Of a stretch of DNA of 5,355 bases, positions 1 through 5,355 are shown in pieces. Within the stretch, counting starts at the first letter, position 1; every line of letters starts with the position of its first letter. Where the stretch lies: the NCBI GenBank assembly GCA_013696365.1, contig JACCYS010000348.1, forward strand, positions 1-5,355, in the 5' to 3' direction. Source of the DNA: Nocardioidaceae bacterium (GTDB lineage: Bacteria; Actinomycetota; Actinomycetes; Propionibacteriales; Nocardioidaceae). Below the pieces are notes generated by a model that saw only the letters and a list, made by a program, of their open reading frames with translations, did not search any database and was not told where the DNA came from. The position numbers and the translations under genes are program-made.

Positions 1-140
1 TGCAGCGGCAGCAGTTCTTCAAGAACGTGTCGATGGCCGGTGGGCTGCTGATCGCCGCGGTCGACGTCGAGCCTTCGGCTCGCGAGCGGATGGAGATCGC
101 CGCCCGCCGCGTCAAGCGCAGGGTGCAGCGCGACAGCTGA
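1..140 (+). CDS. DoxX family membrane protein, C-terminal end (partial)
   Basis: The gene enters from the left edge and stops at TGA 138-140; the frame begins at base 3, so 45 C-terminal residues are visible. They read from QRQQFFKNVSMAGGLLIAAVD into a basic tail ending VQRDS. A 'Q-F-hydrophobic-K-N-x-x-hydrophobic-x-G-G-L-L-hydrophobic-A-A-D' stretch followed by an Arg/Lys-rich cytoplasmic tail is how many actinobacterial DoxX/DoxD-like membrane proteins end, with GGLLIAAV forming part of the last membrane helix. DoxX-like proteins are small four-helix membrane proteins of mostly unclear function, some linked to redox or thiol stress. The gene precedes aroA by 43 bases on the same strand. 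A 6-bp hairpin at 68-82 lies inside the coding region. The family call rests on the tail only, so it is moderately sure. Confidence 0.7.
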   Translation, partial: QRQQFFKNVSMAGGLLIAAVDVEPSARERMEIAARRVKRRVQRDS

Positions 141-169
141 TCCCGCACCCGCACAGCGTTCGCGGCCGA

Positions 170-175
170 TAGGCT
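170..175 (+). promoter_or_regulatory. Putative -10 box (TAGGCT) for aroA, near-leaderless
   Basis: TAGGCT fits the actinobacterial TANNNT -10 consensus and ends 8 bases before the aroA ATG at 184, so transcription would start at or within a base or two of the start codon. No purine-rich Shine-Dalgarno sequence lies before this ATG (the bases are ctcgcgggcg), which agrees with leaderless translation. No good -35 hexamer is visible about 17 bases further upstream. Read-through from the DoxX gene remains possible. Confidence 0.4.
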
Positions 176-183
176 CGCGGGCG

Positions 184-1506
184 ATGAACACGACCGCGAC
201 CAGGCAATCGCCGCACACCCCGTGGTGGCCTGCGCCGAGCCCATCCGCACAGGGACTAGACGCCGTCGTATCGCTGCCTGGCAGCAAGTCGCTGACCAAC
301 AGGTTGCTTGTGCTGGCCGCGCTGGCAAGCGCTTCGAGCACCATCCGGCGACCGCTGCGGGCCCGAGACACCGACCTGATGGCTGGTGCGCTGCGCGAGC
401 TCGGAACAACAATCGTGAGCCAGACCGACGCGGCCGAACCGGCCTGGCGGGTCTCCCCCGTTCCACTGACGGGGCCAGCCGATGTCGACTGCGGGCTCGC
501 CGGAACGGTGATGCGTTTTGTGCCAGCGATCGCTGCTCTGGCCGACGGCTCGATCCGGTTCGACGGCGACCCGAGAGCCCGGGAGCGGCCGATGGGCCAG
601 ACGCTGTCGACGTTGCGCAGCCTGGGGGTGCATGTCCAGACGGCCGACGCCGCGCCCCGCGGCGACACGCTCCCGTTCACGGTGCACGGCACCGGCGCCG
701 TCCGCGGCGGGGTCGTCGATCTGGACGCCTCCGCGTCCAGCCAGTTCCTGTCGGCGCTGCTCTTGGTCGGCGCGCGCTTCACCGACGGGGTGGATCTGCG
801 ACACCACGGCAATCCGTTGCCGTCGTTGCCGCACGTGCAGATGACGGTCGCCGAGCTGCGTCGCCGCGGTGTCGACGTGGACGACACCGAGCCGAACCGT
901 TGGGTCGTACACCCCGGTGAGATCACCGCCTTGGACACTGAGGTCGAGCCCGATCTGTCGAACGCTGCGCCGTTCCTGGCGGCGGCGCTGGTGGCCAACG
1001 GCCAGGTCCGGGTGACCGGATGGCCCGAGCGCACCGACCAGGCGGGCGACGAACTGCGCCACATCCTGACCGCACTGGGCGCCCAGGTCGACCGAGAAGA
1101 CGATGACCTGCTGGTCACCGGCACGGGAGCCATCGATGGTGTCAGCCTCGATCTGCACGATGTCGGAGAGCTGACCCCGGTCGTGGCCGTGCTCTGCGCT
1201 CTGGCCGGAAGCACCAGCACGCTGAGCGGAATCGCGCACCTGCGCGGGCACGAGACCGATCGGGTCGCCGCCATCGCAGCCGAACTGAACGGACTGGGTG
1301 GCGTTGTCACCGAGCTTGCCGACGGTCTGCGGATCGAGCCCCGGCCGCTGCGCTCTGGCCGGTGGCACACCTACGCAGACCATCGGATGGCGCATGCGGG
1401 GGCAGTGCTGGGGCTGGCGGTTCCAGACCTCGAGGTCGAAGACATCGCGACGACCGCCAAGACGTTTCCCGGCTTCGCCGATGCCTGGGCGCAGTTGTTG
1501 CGATGA
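184..1506 (+). CDS. aroA: 3-phosphoshikimate 1-carboxyvinyltransferase (EPSP synthase)
   Basis: This is the sixth shikimate-pathway enzyme. It transfers the enolpyruvyl group of phosphoenolpyruvate to shikimate 3-phosphate, giving EPSP for chorismate and aromatic amino acids, in the cytosol. The 440 residues are full length. Visible motifs are LPGSKSLTNR at 31-40 (Lys35 matches E. coli Lys22), GLAGTVMRF at 104-112, DPRARERPMG at 129-138, SSQFLSALL at 185-193, EPDLSNAAPFLAA at 255-267 (Asp257), VGELTP at 327-332 (Glu329 in place of E. coli Asp313), RGHETDR at 354-360, ADHRMA at 398-403 and AKTFPGF at 425-431 (Lys426 matches Lys411). Glu at the Asp313 position is, as I recall, also found in mycobacterial AroA. 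Gly107 matches Gly96 of glyphosate-sensitive enzymes. The start is supported by the N-terminal 'PWWPAP' segment common in actinobacteria. The stop overlaps the rsgA start as ATGA. Confidence 0.97.
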   Translation: MNTTATRQSPHTPWWPAPSPSAQGLDAVVSLPGSKSLTNRLLVLAALASASSTIRRPLRARDTDLMAGALRELGTTIVSQTDAAEPAWRVSPVPLTGPADVDCGLAGTVMRFVPAIAALADGSIRFDGDPRARERPMGQTLSTLRSLGVHVQTADAAPRGDTLPFTVHGTGAVRGGVVDLDASASSQFLSALLLVGARFTDGVDLRHHGNPLPSLPHVQMTVAELRRRGVDVDDTEPNRWVVHPGEITALDTEVEPDLSNAAPFLAAALVANGQVRVTGWPERTDQAGDELRHILTALGAQVDREDDDLLVTGTGAIDGVSLDLHDVGELTPVVAVLCALAGSTSTLSGIAHLRGHETDRVAAIAAELNGLGGVVTELADGLRIEPRPLRSGRWHTYADHRMAHAGAVLGLAVPDLEVEDIATTAKTFPGFADAWAQLLR

Positions 1507-2507
1507 GTCGGTGGGACGACGAGGCGCAGTACGACCGGCCGCGCCGGCGCACCCGCCCGCGCACCAAGAACCGTCCCGCCCATGATGACGCCAGCACGGC
1601 GCTGGTGACCACGGTCGATCGTGGCCGCCTCACCCTGCTGGTCCGCGACCCCGACGGCGACCCGCAGCGCGACCGGGTGTTGACCGCGATGAAGTCGCGA
1701 TCGCTCGGACGAAAGGGAGTGGTCGTCGGTGACAGCGTGCGGGTCGTCGGCGACCGCAGCGGCGACGACGGCAGTCTGGCCCGCATCGTCGAGGTCGAGC
1801 CGCGGCGTACGGTGCTGCGCCGCACCGCGGACGACGACGACCCAGTCGAGCGGGTGGTGGTCGCCAACGCCGACCGGCTCGTCGTGGTGACCTCGCTCGC
1901 CGACCCGCCACCACGACCCCGCCTGGTCGACCGCTGCCTGGTCGCCGCACTGGACGCCGGTATGGAGGCGTTGCTGTGCCTGACCAAGGCAGACCTCGCC
2001 TCGCCCGACGACCTGCTGGCTGCCTACCGCCCACTGGGGGTGGCTGCGGTCGCCGTGGAGCGCGGCGGCGATCTCAGCCAGCTGCAGCAGCGCCTGCACG
2101 ACTCCGTCTCGGTGCTGGTCGGGCACAGCGGCGTCGGCAAGTCAACGCTGGTGAACGTGCTGGTGCCGGACGCCATGCGCGACACCGGCGGAGTCAACGC
2201 GGTCACCGGGCGTGGCCGGCACACCTCGACGTCGGCGATCGCGCTGCAGCTGCCCGCGGGTGGCTGGATCGTGGACACCCCCGGCATCAGGTCTTTCGGG
2301 CTGGCCCACGTCGACCCTGGCCGGCTGATCGGCGCGTTCCCCGACCTGGACGCAGCCACCGCAGACTGCCCGCGGGGCTGCGGGCACACCGTCGACGATC
2401 CCGAGTGCGGCCTGGACGCTGCCGTGGCGGCTGACCGTGTCGACCCCGACCGGGTGGAGTCATTTCGCCGGCTGCTGACCAGCCGGGAGTCTCAGCGGGG
2501 CGACTGA
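1503..2507 (+). CDS. rsgA: Ribosome small subunit-dependent GTPase A
   Basis: This circularly permuted GTPase binds the 30S subunit late in assembly and is released on GTP hydrolysis. The ATG at 1503 overlaps the aroA stop (ATGA) and gives 334 residues; the frame is open further upstream, but that would be coding inside aroA. An Arg-rich N-terminal extension (about 10-25) precedes an OB-fold at about 33-105. The G motifs appear in permuted order: G4 TKAD 161-164, G1 GHSGVGKS 207-214, G2 region GRGRHTST 236-243 with the family's His240, and G3 DTPG 258-261. The C-terminal zinc site is Cys289, Cys293, His295, Cys302 (C-x3-C-x-H-x6-C, against C-x4-C-x-H-x5-C in E. coli as I recall it), followed by a helical tail. 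No Shine-Dalgarno sequence lies before the start, so translation probably depends on coupling to aroA. Confidence 0.96.
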   Translation: MSRWDDEAQYDRPRRRTRPRTKNRPAHDDASTALVTTVDRGRLTLLVRDPDGDPQRDRVLTAMKSRSLGRKGVVVGDSVRVVGDRSGDDGSLARIVEVEPRRTVLRRTADDDDPVERVVVANADRLVVVTSLADPPPRPRLVDRCLVAALDAGMEALLCLTKADLASPDDLLAAYRPLGVAAVAVERGGDLSQLQQRLHDSVSVLVGHSGVGKSTLVNVLVPDAMRDTGGVNAVTGRGRHTSTSAIALQLPAGGWIVDTPGIRSFGLAHVDPGRLIGAFPDLDAATADCPRGCGHTVDDPECGLDAAVAADRVDPDRVESFRRLLTSRESQRGD

Positions 2508-2525
2508 GCCCAGCCGCCGCCTCAG
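2491..2525. repeat. CTCAG/CTGAG/CTCAG inverted repeats at the convergent gene ends
   Basis: CTCAG at 2491-2495, CTGAG at 2504-2508 and CTCAG at 2521-2525 allow two alternative 5-bp hairpins with loops of 8 and 12 bases. The middle copy holds the rsgA stop and the right copy holds the stop of the opposing SDR gene. No U-tract follows in either direction. This could act as a weak bidirectional terminator for the convergent genes, but stems this short may be chance. Confidence 0.25.
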
Positions 2526-3301
2526 AACAGCGTGTAGCCGCCATCGACGACGACAACCGACCCAGTCATGAAGCTCGCGGCATCAGAGGCGAGGAAGACC
2601 ACGGTAGGGGCGATCTCCTCGGGCAGGGCGTAGCGCTGCATCGGGGCGTCGTCGATCCACCGCTGCCGGAACCGGGGCTCGTCCACCGGCGCCATCTCGG
2701 TCTTGACGTAGCCGGGCGCGACGGCGTTGACGCGGATGCCCATCGGCGCCCACTCCGCGGCCAATGACTTGGTCAGCTGATGCACCGCCGCCTTCGAGGC
2801 GTTGTACGCCGGCTGCCACTGCGGCCGGTTGACGATCTCGGCCGAGATCGAGCCGATGTTGACCACCGCACCACCGCCGTGCGCCGCCAGATGCTGCGCC
2901 ACCTGTTGGGTCATCGACCACAGACCGTGCACGTTGACGTCGAAGACCTGTCGCCACTCGTCGTCGGGGACCTCCAGGGCAGGCCGGTGGAAGCAGATGC
3001 CGGCGTTGTTGACGAGGATGTCGAGCCTGCCGGTCTGCTCGACTGCCGCCGCGACCGCCGCCTGCGCGGATTCTGGCTCGGTGACGTCCAACTCGACACC
3101 GACGGCCGTACGCCCGGTCTCGGCGGCGATCTCGCCGGCGGCGCTCATGCAGGCGCCGCCGTCGCGTGCACCGATCACCACGTCGGCGCCGGCCTCGGCC
3201 AGCGCTCGGACGAACGCCAGCCCAAGGCCGCGGTAGCCGCCGGTCACCAGCGCCGTGCGCCCGGCGAGCGAGAAGGTCGACAGCACCCCGGCAGCGCTCA
3301 T
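2522..3301 (-). CDS. SDR family oxidoreductase, probably sugar alcohol / ketose / sugar-acid active
   Basis: This is a classical short-chain dehydrogenase/reductase of 259 residues, the usual length, and cytosolic. It has the nucleotide-binding motif TGGYRGLG at 20-27, DVT at 72-74, NNAG at 98-101, Asn123, the catalytic Ser (Ser153 by its 13-residue spacing to Tyr; Ser151 is the alternative), Tyr166 and Lys170 (YNASK), APGYVKTEM at 195-203, and the C-terminal MTGSVVVVDGGYTLF. Overall it resembles D-arabinitol or L-xylulose reductase-type and gluconate 5-dehydrogenase-type SDRs; I cannot choose the substrate from sequence. Its ATG overlaps the stop of the upstream zinc-dependent dehydrogenase (ATGA, 3298-3301) and has no clear Shine-Dalgarno sequence, so coupled translation is likely. 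The pair probably acts on connected steps of one carbohydrate route. It converges with rsgA, 14 bases away. Confidence 0.9.
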   Translation of the reverse strand: MSAAGVLSTFSLAGRTALVTGGYRGLGLAFVRALAEAGADVVIGARDGGACMSAAGEIAAETGRTAVGVELDVTEPESAQAAVAAAVEQTGRLDILVNNAGICFHRPALEVPDDEWRQVFDVNVHGLWSMTQQVAQHLAAHGGGAVVNIGSISAEIVNRPQWQPAYNASKAAVHQLTKSLAAEWAPMGIRVNAVAPGYVKTEMAPVDEPRFRQRWIDDAPMQRYALPEEIAPTVVFLASDAASFMTGSVVVVDGGYTLF

Positions 3302-4344
3302 GCGGACGACACCACCACGACCGACTTCATGCTGGCCGGATCGTCGTCGCTGGTCAGCGCGGCCTCGGTGTCCTCAAGGTCGAACTCGGCGGTCACCAGC
3401 GCATCGAGGTCGGTGCCCGGCTGCTGGGCAGCGGCGATCGCCTTTGGCCAGGTGTCGACGTAGCGGAAAACACCGGTGAGGACCAGCTCCCGAGTGGCGA
3501 TCAGCTGCACCGGCAGCGGAACCTCCTCATCTCCCAGACCCACGAGCACCGCGATGCCCCCGCCGTGCAACGCCCGCAGCCCCGACAACAGCGCCGGTGT
3601 CGCGCCCGAACACTCGATGAAGGCGTCAGCCGCTAGCGACTCCGGGTCGAACGCCGGGTCGCTGGGGTCGAGCGCGGCCGTCGCGCCGAAGCCGAGGATG
3701 CGCTCGCGGCGGGAGGCGACGAGATCGGTGACCACGACCTCGCTCGCCCCATACGAGCGCGCTGCGAGGCTGACCAGTGCGCCGATCGGGCCAGCGCCGG
3801 TCACCAGCACTCGCGAGCCGGGCTCGACTGCAGCCTTGGAGCAGGCCCAGAGCCCGACCGAGAACGGTTCGAGCAGCGCGGCCGCATGGTCCGACAGGGC
3901 GTCCGGCACCCGGTGGGCGAAATCGGTGGGCGCGACCACGTAGTCGCAGAGCGCGCCGTCGATGGGCGGGGTGGCATAGAAGTCGAGCCGCTCGCACAGG
4001 TTGTAGCGTCCGCTCTTGCAGTGCCGACAGATGCGGCACGGCCGCTGCGGCTCGATCGCCACCCGCTCGCCCACCCGATCCTCGGACACGCCAGGGCCGA
4101 CGTCGACGACCACGCCGGAGACCTCGTGCCCGAGCACCAGCGGATCGCGGACGATGAAGTCGCCGATGCGGCCGTTGCGGTAGTAGTGCACGTCCGAGCC
4201 GCACACCCCGACCGACCGAACCTGGACGAGCACGTCATCGGCCGCCGGGGTGGGCACTGGCCGTTCCTGCATCTGCAAAGACTGCTTGGCTGTGAGCACG
4301 CTGGCGCGCATCGTGCGCGGGATCGTGCCGGCGGTTGTCGTCAT
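3298..4344 (-). CDS. Zinc-dependent sorbitol/xylitol dehydrogenase-like MDR protein
   Basis: Medium-chain dehydrogenase that probably oxidises a polyol to a ketose with NAD+. I chose ATG 4344 (348 residues) because GTGGAG sits 9 bases before it; an in-frame GTG at 4359 is part of that ribosome binding site. Residues in this numbering: catalytic zinc ligands Cys48 (GVCGSD), His73-Glu74 (GHE) and Glu159 (LLEP); structural zinc cysteines 103, 106, 109 and 117; Rossmann motif GAGPIG 183-188; Asp207 at the end of the second strand, which favours NAD+. CGSDVHYYRNGRIG (48-61), FYATPPIDGA (122-131) and FRYVDTWPKAI (293-303) are characteristic of sorbitol and xylitol dehydrogenases. L-idonate 5-dehydrogenase is a related alternative, given the SDR partner (compare E. 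coli idnD/idnO). One base separates it from the upstream DUF664 gene. Confidence 0.93.
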   Translation of the reverse strand: MTTTAGTIPRTMRASVLTAKQSLQMQERPVPTPAADDVLVQVRSVGVCGSDVHYYRNGRIGDFIVRDPLVLGHEVSGVVVDVGPGVSEDRVGERVAIEPQRPCRICRHCKSGRYNLCERLDFYATPPIDGALCDYVVAPTDFAHRVPDALSDHAAALLEPFSVGLWACSKAAVEPGSRVLVTGAGPIGALVSLAARSYGASEVVVTDLVASRRERILGFGATAALDPSDPAFDPESLAADAFIECSGATPALLSGLRALHGGGIAVLVGLGDEEVPLPVQLIATRELVLTGVFRYVDTWPKAIAAAQQPGTDLDALVTAEFDLEDTEAALTSDDDPASMKSVVVVSSA

Positions 4345-4345
4345 C

Positions 4346-4870
4346 TCACCGTTCTCCACTCGTCGCCGCCCGGTCCAGGATGCCGCGGATAAATGCGGCC
4401 TGGCCGGCGTGCTGGGTCCCGTCGTCGATCACGCTAACCAAGCGGACGGCCAAGGTGACCGGCTCCCCCCAGGTCTCGTCGACCACCCGGGACAGTGCCT
4501 CGTCGTCGAGGGTGCTCGCCCACGCGCTGGACCGCCCGTGCACCGCATCGTGGTAGCCGGTGAGGAGCTCCGCGGGGGCTCGTACGCTCGCCACCTCGTC
4601 CGAGCTGTGCCCGTAGCCGATCGACTTGTCCTCGAACGGCAGCCGGAAGCGCTGCGACCACCCGTCGGACGTCCACACCTGCGCCGAGCCAGCGGCCTTG
4701 GCGAGGTGGTCGTCCTGCACCCGGGTCAGGTGCCAGACGAGCCAGCCGATGGAGTTCGCCTCGGGGTCGAGCCGGACGGCCAGCCGCTCCTCGTCCAGCC
4801 CGTCGACGGCCTCGTGCACGGTCTCGCTGATGCGGTTCAGCGCGTCGACCAGCAGGTCTGCTGTCGCCAT
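4346..4870 (-). CDS. DinB/DUF664 family protein, putative mycothiol-linked metal-dependent transferase
   Basis: This 174-residue protein belongs to the four-helix-bundle DinB/DUF664 superfamily, which includes mycothiol- and bacillithiol-dependent transferases and isomerases. ATG 4870 is chosen for its strong GGAGGA site; the frame stays open to 5005, but the extra residues do not look like the family. Visible features are NSIGWLVWHLTR at 39-50 (His47), VQDDHLA at 51-57, GYGHSSDEV at 85-93 and the C-terminal RLVSVIDDGTQHAGQAAFIRG at 143-163 (quoted in two parts: RLVSVIDDG, TQHAGQAAFIRG). His47, Asp150 and His154 match the His, acid-x3-His metal site known from mycothiol-dependent maleylpyruvate isomerase. 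There is no signal peptide or membrane segment, so it is cytosolic. The stop is one base before the polyol dehydrogenase ATG (TGAgATG). A thiol transfer or detoxification role is inferred from the family; the substrate is unknown. Confidence 0.88.
   Translation of the reverse strand: MATADLLVDALNRISETVHEAVDGLDEERLAVRLDPEANSIGWLVWHLTRVQDDHLAKAAGSAQVWTSDGWSQRFRLPFEDKSIGYGHSSDEVASVRAPAELLTGYHDAVHGRSSAWASTLDDEALSRVVDETWGEPVTLAVRLVSVIDDGTQHAGQAAFIRGILDRAATSGER
4354..4357 (-). promoter_or_regulatory. Ribosome binding site deciding the MDR start
   Basis: On the - strand GGAG (4357 to 4354) lies 9 bases before ATG 4344, inside the last codons of the DUF664 gene. It supports ATG 4344 over the in-frame GTG 4359, which would have its start codon inside this site. 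Confidence 0.65.
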
Positions 4871-4875
4871 GGGCG

Positions 4876-4881
4876 TCCTCC
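4876..4881 (-). promoter_or_regulatory. Strong ribosome binding site of the DUF664 gene
   Basis: On the - strand GGAGGA (4881 to 4876) is 5 bases before ATG 4870. It is the best Shine-Dalgarno match in the window and fixes the start of the first gene of the three-gene unit. Confidence 0.8.
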
Positions 4882-4898
4882 GATCCGGTCCAGGACGC

Positions 4899-4904
4899 AA
4901 CCTA
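4899..4904 (-). promoter_or_regulatory. Putative -10 box (TAGGTT) for the DUF664-MDR-SDR unit
   Basis: On the - strand TAGGTT (4904 to 4899) fits the actinobacterial TANNNT pattern. A start about 7 bases downstream would give a leader of about 20 bases carrying the GGAGGA site. No convincing -35 hexamer lies 17 bases upstream. Co-transcription from the DUF2231 gene is the alternative. Confidence 0.3.
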
Positions 4905-4918
4905 CGCGCCGGTCGGCA

Positions 4919-4935
4919 GGGTGGTTCCGCCACCC
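4919..4935 (-). terminator. Weak hairpin between the DUF2231 and DUF664 genes
   Basis: GGGTGG (4919-4924) and CCACCC (4930-4935) form a 6-bp stem with a 5-base loop, 18 bases after the stop of the DUF2231 gene in the direction of transcription. No U-tract follows. It could attenuate read-through into the DUF664 unit, but the support is only the palindrome and its position. Confidence 0.25.
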
Positions 4936-4953
4936 GGCAAGACCCAGCGCTCG

Positions 4954-5355
4954 TCACCCACCGTCCTCGGTTGCCCCGTAGTCGACGCTGTCGGTCGGAT
5001 TCCACACCGCCCGTGCACCGAGATCGCCCACTCGGTACGTCTGCACCCCAACCGCGACGGCGCCAACAAGTACCAGCAGGCTGAGCGCGGTTGCCACCCC
5101 TCGGGTGCTGCTGCGCGCCAGCACGACCGCCACGCTGACGGCCACCGCATATGCGACCACCATCAACAGCAACTGCTCCGCCAACTCCTCGTGCTCCTCG
5201 ACCAAGCCCGCGACTGGTCCGCCGAGCCCGGCGGCGCCTCGCCCCCCGGCCTCATCCAGTGCCTCGCCACTTTGCACGGACACCCAGGTGGACACAGCCG
5301 CCGCGGCCGAGACCAGCGGCAACGGGAAACGGGTCCACTCGCGCAGTCGGGGCAC
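4954..5355 (-). CDS. DUF2231-like integral membrane protein (partial, 5' end outside the window)
   Basis: The frame is open to the right edge, so at least 133 C-terminal residues are seen. The first codon at the edge is GTG and could be a start, but there is no room to see a ribosome binding site, so I treat the gene as 5'-partial. Three hydrophobic segments lie at about 11-28, 62-80 and 87-104. Between the first two is GEALDE (30-35), a Gly/Ala-rich linker, then an acidic, probably extramembrane stretch LVEEHEELAEQL (51-62). The end reads YRVGDLGARAVW (107-118), followed by a polar tail. 'GEAL...EEHEELGE...' between helices plus a terminal 'RxGDxGAxAVW' resembles actinobacterial DUF2231 proteins, whose function is not established. 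It lies 83 bases upstream of the DUF664 gene on the same strand and may or may not share its transcript. Confidence 0.7.
   Translation of the reverse strand: MPRLREWTRFPLPLVSAAAAVSTWVSVQSGEALDEAGGRGAAGLGGPVAGLVEEHEELAEQLLLMVVAYAVAVSVAVVLARSSTRGVATALSLLVLVGAVAVGVQTYRVGDLGARAVWNPTDSVDYGATEDGG

Noticed and set aside
68..82. Hairpin CGAGCC-TTC-GGCTCG as a terminator
   Set aside because: It is inside the DoxX coding region, more than 50 bases before its stop, with no U-tract.
256..1395. Open frame of 379 codons on the - strand
   Set aside because: It lies antisense to aroA, whose motifs are unmistakable; long antisense frames are expected in high-GC codon usage, and the translation shows no recognisable domain.
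1371..2126. Open frame of 251 codons on the - strand
   Set aside because: It is antisense to aroA and rsgA, has low-complexity composition and no family signature.
2780..3636. Overlapping + strand frames across the SDR and MDR genes
   Set aside because: They are Arg/Ala/Pro-rich shadows of the well-supported - strand genes, without motifs or ribosome binding sites.
4896..4930. ECF sigma-type promoter (GGAAC ... GTT) before the DUF664 gene
   Set aside because: The spacing between the two elements is about 22 bases, longer than the usual 16-18 or so for this promoter class.
3886..4981. + strand frames (168 and 243 codons) across the MDR and DUF664 genes
   Set aside because: They are antisense to two genes with clear family motifs and show no domain of their own.
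4871..5005. Extended N-terminus for the DUF664 protein
   Set aside because: It would overlap the DUF2231 gene by 52 bases, the extra residues are not family-like, and the GGAGGA site points to ATG 4870.
1..5355. tRNA or rRNA genes, CRISPR array, insertion sequence, riboswitch
   Set aside because: No cloverleaf, regularly spaced repeats, transposase, terminal repeats or known leader structure could be seen; nearly every base is within a supported protein gene.

Overview
The window is gene-dense, high-GC DNA from an actinobacterium. Evidence for this is the GC-rich third codon positions, TANNNT-type -10 boxes, a DUF664/DinB-like protein of the mycothiol-linked superfamily, and an actinobacterial-type EPSP synthase and RsgA. 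The genus cannot be fixed by eye. No RNA gene, CRISPR array, insertion sequence or attachment site is visible, and no stretch over 300 bases lacks a gene.

Left half (1-2507, + strand): the 3' end of a DoxX-family membrane protein gene, then aroA (EPSP synthase, shikimate pathway), then rsgA (circularly permuted GTPase of 30S ribosome maturation). aroA and rsgA overlap by four bases (ATGA) and look translationally coupled. A TAGGCT box just upstream of aroA suggests a leaderless or nearly leaderless promoter.

Centre (2508-2521): only 14 bases separate the converging stop codons of rsgA and the next gene. Short CTCAG/CTGAG inverted repeats overlap both gene ends.

Right half (5355-2522, - strand): the 3' part of a DUF2231-type membrane protein gene, then after 83 bases a compact three-gene unit. 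Its genes encode a DUF664/DinB-like putative metal-dependent thiol transferase, a zinc-dependent sorbitol/polyol dehydrogenase (MDR family), and a short-chain dehydrogenase/reductase (SDR). The first two are one base apart (TGAgATG) and the last two overlap by four bases (ATGA), so they are very likely co-transcribed. The MDR plus SDR pair suggests oxidation and reduction of a sugar alcohol, ketose or sugar acid. No transporter, kinase or regulator is inside the window to name the substrate.

All genes fall in known families. The most interesting point is the tight coupling of the DUF664 protein to the two dehydrogenases. I do not see a clearly undescribed system.
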